Of a DNA stretch of 64,000 nt, positions 57,733-64,000 are shown in pieces. Where the stretch lies: NCBI GenBank assembly GCA_022376515.1, contig WTXI01000055.1, forward strand, positions 147,730 to 211,729. The letters are read 5' to 3'. Below the pieces are notes generated by a model. It worked only from the letters and a program-made list of their open reading frames with translations. It did no database searches and was not told the DNA's origin. The DNA comes from Lactifluus volemus. Its lineage: Eukaryota > Basidiomycota > Agaricomycetes > Russulales > Russulaceae. How positions within the stretch are numbered: position 1 is the first letter of the stretch; each line of letters starts with the position of its first letter. A program made the position numbers and the translations under genes.

Positions 57733-58666
57733 TGTCACGGTTCGCAGGGACCGTGGCTCGAAGTGAGCTTCGTTCAGGTTGGCTATTTGCTGTGGCGAGT
57801 CGGACAAGACTAGCAACACCAAATAGTCGATTCTAGAGCGCGCAGGCAAGGTCCAACAAGGAGTAGACTTGACTGTGCGAACTCTTGGGGTTCGTATCGC
57901 GTGAGGCGGTTAATACGGGCCGGCGCACGCGATGGTCGGAGTTACTGTTCCTAAAGAGGATAGACGGTGGCAGATGGATGAATGACGATGTGTAGGTTCA
58001 ACCGCAACACGGGCGCGAGTGTAATTGGGATGCAAGGGAGTCTCGCCTTCCAAGGACACTCGTGAGAGGTTGAACTAAGGTTTGTGACGCGGACGCGAGG
58101 TGAGAAGTGAGACTACTTCTCACAGCGCGTTCGTATTAGGGTTCAGGCGTCTGGGAACTTGTTACAAGGAAATGGAACAAATTCACAGATGTCTGATCGT
58201 GGCGCGAAGTACCTGGATCAAGGTACGAAGAGGAGATTCACAAGAAGAGAGGAGAAGATGCGATGCGAGTGTGAGCGGGAACAATGAACTGCGATTCTAG
58301 ACGAAGCTGAAGCTGGGGCTTTAGCTCGTCTACAGGGCCCTATTTATGCGTACAGAGGGCCAGCCAGCTATCCTACAAAGGTCACAGTACAGTAGCGAAG
58401 TCAAGACTATTGACTAAGGACCTGAGTCAGTTCTGATGACTCAAGAACTGACTCAGTGTGTCTGACTCAAGATCTGAGTCAAGAACGCTGACTCAAGATT
58501 TGAGTCATGATCCCTGAGTCAAATACACGTCCAAAACGGCGACGCACAGCCCCTAGAAGCGGAACAGAAGGGGCTGGCCAAGGAAAGGGTCCTAGGTCAC
58601 AACACAAGTCGAAAATCAGACGGAAAATAGTAAGAAATGGGCCGGGCGGCCCGCATAACCGTAACA
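57733..58666 (-). repeat. 3' LTR of a minus-strand Ty3 chromovirus
   Basis: On the plus strand it runs TGTCACGGTTCGC…CATAACCGTAACA (934 bp). In element orientation it begins TGTTACGG, directly after a purine tract (CCTAGGAGAGAGGG, complement of 58667-58683) that serves as the plus-strand primer. It contains TGACTCA/GAGTCA repeats near 58400-58520. It interrupts the plus-strand gag/pol element. Confidence 0.7.
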
Positions 58667-58678
58667 GTACCCTCTCTC

Positions 58679-61311
58679 CTAGGCGCATGTACCACCATGC
58701 GCCTCAGTCACCCCTGTCCATGGACTCCCAGTCAATGTCATCAAAAAGCGCCTCACCTGCGTCGACGTCATCTGCATCATACTCATCCCAAAGATGAGTA
58801 ACGGGCCGCAACTCCGTGGCCTTGACAGGACAGTTCCTCCCATAGTACTGGTGGTCAGGGAAGACCCGGCACCTATAGACAGTGCAACGCGCATGGGGGT
58901 GGTGACAGTCATGGGAGTAGTGCCCTTCTTCTGGCAATAGAGGCACTCCCTCCACAAAGGACAGTTCTCGTACTTGTGGTCCACCCCGTCCTTGTTGCAC
59001 TTGCCGCAATAATATGACTTCTTCCCCTTCCTCTTGCGCTTGCCCGTGATTCTCAGAGGGCTGACTCCGGAATCACCACCAGACGGCCCCCCATGCGACG
59101 AAGACGCGACGACGAGTGAACGTAGGCCGTCCCCATCTGCTGCACGTATCCCCTGGAGTTGATGAGCACCGTCACCTGCAGAAGGTTGGGCCCAGCTGAA
59201 GACCTTCCAGGGATCGTGAGGGGGTTCGGATCGCAGCGCGTGGGGGTCTCCAGCGACATGACTTCTGGCTGGAACCTCATGTCCGCTGCTAGCGTCTCCA
59301 GGGCTTCCTGGATAGGCGAGAGTTGGGGAGGCGGCGTCGGGCCTGGGAGAGGAGATGGGGTCCTCGGATGGTACGAGGTGCTGCGGCGAGGCTCTTGGCG
59401 AGGCGAGCGGGTGGTCCTTCTGTACAGTGGCGGCGCTGATCTGGGCTGGTTCTGCTGGGGTGTCCTCGGCAAGGGACGTCTCTGAGAGGGACCACTCTCC
59501 CCCCTCACAGACCGTGAGGGAGTCGAACGACGAGTCGAGGAGTTGGAGGTAGTCCTCCTCTGAGTTGGGGTATTGGAACGCAAGTTGTAAGGCATTACTC
59601 ATGGAGGAGGAGGTAGTGGGGGTGATGATGGTGCGGATCCGTCTCTTCCTCTTCGCTTTTATCCTTCCTCCCCCTATCGCATTGGGGTTGCGCTGATAGA
59701 ACTCCTTAATGAGCTCCGGAGCCTTCACATTGCCAGCAGGTTCCCAACTGTCATGAGCGGGTGAATATCCCTTCCAACGAAGGAGATACTCAAGCTTCTC
59801 TGCCTTCCCTTTCTTGCGCGCATCAATGATCTGCTCCACCTCATATTCTGGTTCGCCTTCCATCAGATCAGGTGGCGGTTCTGTGAAGTTGCGCCCATGC
59901 TCTTCCGTCTCCTTGTAAGGTGTTAACAAGGACGCATGGAAGACATTGTGAATGCGCCAATGTGGGGGAAGCTGGAGGCGGTACACCACTGGGGAAATGA
60001 CGTCAATGATGGGGAATGGACCATATCTTTTGGGTCCCAACTTTGCGGACGGGTAGATTGTCTTTAGGTTTGTTCCTTCCAACAACACTTGTTGTCCTTT
60101 TTCGAATGGGTAGAAGTGCCTTTGACCCTTCTTTCTCTGGCGCCTTTTCAGCCACAGTTCCTGCGCTTTTCTGATAGCATCCTGGGCGCGCTCCCTAGCC
60201 TCCTTAAGCCACATTTGTCTTTGATGTAACACTGGGATATTTGTGCTTTTTCCGGAGGGGTGGATGATTGGGTTTGCGCCCCACAAGAGCTCACAGGGAG
60301 CCTTCCCTGTGCTCGCATTTGGCCAGGAGTTGTGAACAAATTGGGCAAGAGGAAGAAGGTTTGCCCAGTCGTCTTGTTGGCTGCCTCCATAGATCCGCAA
60401 ATACTGCTCCACCCACTGATTAGCGCGTTCCGATTGTCCATCAGTCTGCGGATGATAAGCAGAGCTGATGTTCTGTGTGATTCCTAGCAGTTCACACATC
60501 TGGCGGGTGAAGTGTGCAGTAAAACGGGGATCTCTGTCCGAGATGATGTGGTGGGGGCAGCCAAAGAGAGGGAAGATGTGCTCCACATAGAGCCGGGCCA
60601 CTTCTTCTGCGTCAATTGTCTTCTGACAGGGCAAGAAGAAGGCTGCCTTCGAGCAATCGTGGTCCACCACTGTGAGGATCGAGTCATATCCCTTTGAGAC
60701 TGGGAGATCGGTGATGAGGTCAAGGGAAATGGTCTGGAAAGGGATTGCCTTCGGTTCAACAGTGATCGGCATCAATGGTGGTTTAGGTTTCACAGTGTTG
60801 GGTTTCGTCATTTGGCAAGTTGCACATCCCTTAACGTAGTTCTGGACGAACTGTCGCATCGTCGGCCACCAGTAGTCCTCAGACACCTTCTGAAGCGTCG
60901 TGGCGATGCCTGGGTGCCCAGCCAAGGCGTGGTCATGGTACTCATGCAAGATCTGTCGCTTCAGATCCTCCTGGTCTGCGACCACAGGTCTTCCTTGGTG
61001 CACCCAGTGGTGATTCACTGAGTCCAGTGGGTAGGAGCGATGCAGCTCTGCGAAATAGCTCGGTGTGCGTGCTTGCCAATCCCAAATCTGTTGTTCGAGA
61101 CTGCTGACCTCCGCTGCCCGCGCGAAGAGTTTGTCAGGCAGGACAAGGGTGTTTTCGTTATCGTGTTTCCCTTCGTCCACTCCTGGTGGTCTGGACAGCG
61201 CGTCAGCCTTGTTCAGCTTGCCTGGGCGGTGCACCAGTTTGTAATTGTAGTCCGCAAGGTCGCTGAGGTACCTTGCTACGCGTCGGTTGATTCTCTGGGG
61301 TTGCCGGTTGG
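58679..61311 (-). CDS. Ty3 chromovirus Pol, 5'-truncated (RNase H end, integrase, chromodomain)
   Basis: The minus-strand frame begins inside RNase H (NRQPQRINRRVARYLSDLAD), then LVHRPGKLNKADALSR. The integrase zinc finger is HEYHDHALAGHPG…CATCQ (HHCC). The catalytic core shows SLDLITDLPVS, IISDRDPRFT and YHPQTDGQSE (DDE). The GPF/Y-like KRYGPFPI module and a chromodomain follow (YEVEQIIDARKKG; LEYLLRWKGYSPAHDSWEPA), which targets integration to heterochromatin. Protease and reverse transcriptase are missing because a copia LTR interrupts at 61312. The open frame then runs on past the chromodomain to 58679, overlapping another ORF. Confidence 0.88.
58704..59595 (-). CDS. Accessory zinc-knuckle ORF downstream of chromovirus pol
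   Basis: ATG at 59595 opens MPYNLRSNTPTQRRTTSN, a basic Ser/Arg/Pro-rich region. After frame changes near 59050 and 58915 it continues SYYCGKCNKDGVDHKYENCP, CLYCQKKGHYSHDC (C-x2-C-x4-H-x4-C) and further Cys/His pairs to an acidic end (DDIDWESMDRGD, 58704). The first part overlaps the C-terminal tail of the pol frame in another phase. It resembles a second nucleocapsid-like protein; no family is named. Confidence 0.45.
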
Positions 61312-61765
61312 TGTCGAAAACGAGAGTGAAGACGCGGCAAATGAACACGCGCGCGGGAGCGGAACGAGCGGGAGAGGCGGCGCAGAGCAAAAAGAATGTG
61401 GGACGCGTCCTTGATCCCCCAGTCTCGTATTTTGGTTTTTAACTAGTCTAGTGTGTGTGCTACGAACTGAATGGATTTAGTGCCAAGACGGCCGCTCGAT
61501 CTTAGTGTGCACGAGGCGGGGCATTGCCATGTGCTCGGGTGAACTAAACTATGCTAAGGTAAAAGGGAATTTGTCTGTAGAAAGTGAATGGTATCGTAAT
61601 GGGCGGCTGTGGGCGCCCGCCCCCAACGAGGAGCAGGCGTTGTCCACGCTGGCGGGCCCTCAGGGAGCCGCGGGCGTTGGCAATCCCGTCTCAGGGTCCC
61701 AGCGCACGCTGCACGCCGTTCTCGGCTGTCAGCCCCTCTTCGTGCCCGATTCGATTTCCCCAACA
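61312..61765 (-). repeat. 3' LTR of a minus-strand Ty1/copia element
   Basis: On the plus strand it runs TGTCGAAAACG…TTTCCCCAACA (454 bp). In element orientation it starts TGTTGGGGAAA right after the purine tract GCGGGGGAG (complement of 61766-61774). Its left edge is the exact point where chromovirus RNase H homology stops, so copia inserted into pol. The 5' LTR is beyond the window. Confidence 0.75.
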
Positions 61766-64000
61766 CTCCCCCGCGAGCGCCGTCTGTCCTTGATGGATTC
61801 CGAGTCCGGTGACGTGCCGCGTGACCTTCCAGGCCGGTAGCGCTTTCGTGAGGATGTCGGCTGTCATGTCATCGGTGGGGCAGTAGATTAGGGATAACTC
61901 CCCCGCACTGATAACTTGCCGGATAAAGTGGAAACGAATGTCGATGTGCTTGGTCCTGGCTCGGTAGTTATCATCTGTAGCAAGCTTGAGGGCTGCCTGG
62001 TTGTCACAGTAGATTATAGTTGAATTAACGATAGGAGTGAGTAACTCTCCTTTGAGGCGGCGAAGCCACGCTGCCTCTTTTGCAGCGTGGGTCGCGCCAC
62101 GTACTCTGCTTCCGCTGTCGATAAGGTTACGATCTCTTGCTTTCGGGATCGCCAGGAGATCGCCCCTCCGTCGATAAGAAACGCGTATCCGGAGATCGCG
62201 TGGCGGTGCGGCTGCGATGCGCCATCCGCGTCCGTGTACCCCAAGAGGTCGTGCTGCTCACTGCCGTAGGTGAGTTCGTGATGTCGCGTTCCCGATAGGT
62301 AGCGCAGGACGCGCTTTACCGCGTCCCAGTGCAGCTCCCCCGGATTATCGAGGAACTGTGAGAGCGTCGAGATCGCAAACGAGATGTCGGGGCGCGTGGC
62401 AACTGCGGCGTACATCAGACTGCCGATCGCCTCTCGATAAGGTACCTTTCGCATGTGGGCAGCTTCTGTCTCATTAGAGGGGCAATCATCTTTGGAGTAA
62501 GATGTGTTAGGGATCATGGGTGAATTTTGAGCTTTGGCATCAGCCAGGCCATATCTCGCAACAATTGACTTGATGTACTCTGACTGCGAGAGGGAGATGG
62601 TGTGCGCGGTGCGATCTCGGGTGATCCGGATACCGAGGAGCCAGCTGATCGGCCCCAAATCGGTGAGGGCGTAGCGCGCGTGGAGCTGCGCCTTGTATCG
62701 CCTCATTAGCTTGCTCGAACTGCTGGTGATGATGCAATCATCGACGTGGACTGCGAGGATCAGGACATCGTCCTTCTCCTGCGCTCGGAAACGCCCGGAT
62801 CGGCTTGCGTGACGCGGAGGCCGAGGTCGTTGAGCGCGCGCGTGAGGGTGTCGTACCATCGACGCCCGGCCTGCTTGAGCCCGTAGAGGGACTTCCGCAG
62901 CCGTTTCACGCTGCCTGCGCTCTCCTCGAAGCCTGGGGTTCCTGCATGTAGATCTCCTCCTCCTCCCCTAGCTCACCATTTAGGTAAGCACTGTTAAGTC
63001 GAAAGTATCTATGTCCCAATCGTATCGCGCAGCGATCGCGAGGATGGTCCGGATACTAGTTAGTTTTGCGACGGGGGAGAAGGTGTCGAAATAATCGACG
63101 CCGTAGATTTGAGTGAATCCGCGCGCAACGAGGCGCGCTTTGTATTTGTCGATCGTGCCGTCGGCCTTACGCTTGAGTCGGAAGACCCACTTGCTGCCGA
63201 CGACATTTTTGCCCTTGGGGTAGGGGACCGTTTCCCAGGTGCCCGCGCGTTCGAGCGTTTCGATTTGCGTTCCATCGCCCGTTGCCACTCGGGCCAATCG
63301 GGGCGGGATCGCGCCTCGGAGACAGAGCGCGGGTCGCCGTTGCGTCGTGAGCTGCCGCGGCCATCGTCATGTCGATCTCGGCATGGAATGCCATCTCCGC
63401 GTAGCTGGGTTCTTCAGGTGCTGTGGCAAAAGACTCGTTAGCTGAGTCTGTTCCACGCTGGGAGAATGTCACCCGGCGCGCGTGCCCTCGGAGACTGATT
63501 CCTGGGGCATCTTCTTCGTTGGGGGTTTGCCCAGCTAGGGATAGCTTGGCTATCCGCGCAGATCGTCGGGGCGGCTCGGGTCGTGGTGCCGGCGGCGGCT
63601 TCGTTTTTTTTGGGTGCTCGGGGCAGCTGCGATGGCGGCGGTGCTTGTTCCGGCGGTGTGATCGGTGGTGGTATTGCATGGTCGTCGTATGCCGCTTGGT
63701 CCGGAGCCTCGGCATTGTCGTCTGGTGGTTCCGGGGTCGGGTCGACTTCCGGAGCGCCGGCGTCGGGTTGTTGCGCTTGGGGCGTCGGGATGGCGGTGGG
63801 CTGGATTTTCGGGGCTGTGACTTGGGTTTGGGCTTGTGTTTGAGCTTGTGGTGGAGGTGGTGTGTATAGTGTCACTGTGTCAGAGGTGAATTTTACATCC
63901 CTTTCAACTGAGATGGGATTTGGGTGCTTCTCTGGCCAGTAGATCCTGTGGGCATGAGGACTTTCTTTGTCATAGCCCACCCAACGTGCTGGGAGGCCCC
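61766..64000 (-). pseudogene. Ty1/copia Pol, partial and frameshifted
   Basis: Reading down from 64000: the end of integrase (GYDKESPHAHRIYWPEK), a Pro/Gln-rich spacer and the reverse transcriptase start (TWETVPYPKGKNVVGSKWVF; KARLVARGFTQIYGVDY). RT motif LILAVHVDDCIITSSS carries the catalytic VDD. SLMYAAVATRPDISFAISTL and RNase H (GYTDADGASQ…SGYAFLIDGG; LSTAEAEYVA; YCDNQAALKLATDDNYRART) follow, ending near 61830. At least five single-base frame changes occur, mostly in homopolymers (63603-63610 T8, 62997, 62948, 62792, 62090). It continues past the window edge. Confidence 0.85.

Noticed and set aside
61417..61424. CTTGATC next to 61420 as the partner of the target duplication left of 57733
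   Set aside because: No chromovirus LTR end lies beside it; it is inside the copia LTR, so the match is chance.

Overview
The window looks like an agaricomycete (Basidiomycota) nuclear segment. The grounds are introns of about 50 nt throughout, multi-exon genes, fungal-only families (STAND Goodbye domain, DUF6535, DUF3433), fragments of fungal fatty-acid synthase and chitin synthase, and hAT, Ty3 chromovirus and Ty1/copia elements. It is accessory and repeat-rich. The only clearly ordinary host gene is a DUF3433 membrane protein (17142-19805).

Region 1 (1587-15873) is a nested transposon. A 14.3-kb hAT-type element (1595-15865) has perfect 22-bp terminal inverted repeats and a perfect 8-bp target duplication. 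It carries a mosaic of host gene pieces: an F-box/LRR gene in two parts, an SPT23/MGA2-like IPT-ankyrin regulator, a wax-synthase-type acyltransferase, the FAS2 ketosynthase region, chitin synthase and quinolinate phosphoribosyltransferase. A second hAT (9276-14832) with its own 8-bp duplication sits inside the FAS2 exon. It encodes a full-length-looking transposase and carries a UFD4/TRIP12 fragment.

Region 2 (20.6-54.6 kb) holds three copies of a divergent gene pair. On the minus strand is a STAND/NLR-like gene (Goodbye domain, NACHT P-loop, about ten ankyrin repeats). On the plus strand is a DUF6535 membrane protein. Copies 1 and 2 of the DUF6535 gene carry an in-frame 12-nt minisatellite encoding His-rich tetrads (30 versus 17). 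The array arose by tandem duplication of a roughly 12-kb block; the longer period of the first block is explained by one 2.77-kb TIR element. Each block also carries a relic NLR piece and a small, previously hidden two-exon gene for a secreted peptide of about 54 residues. All three NLR copies have different single-base frameshifts, so they are decaying, used for diversity, or mis-assembled.

Region 3 (54.6-64 kb) is a retroelement nest. A MITE-like element with a tRNA-like core is followed by a plus-strand LTR and gag. That element is broken by a minus-strand chromovirus (LTR, integrase, chromodomain, extra zinc-knuckle ORF), which is itself broken by a minus-strand copia element running off the window.

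The most interesting candidate system is the repeated NLR/DUF6535 pair with its expandable His-rich tail. Many frameshifts, especially in the retroelements, are single-base changes in homopolymers, so some of the breakage may be residual sequencing error.
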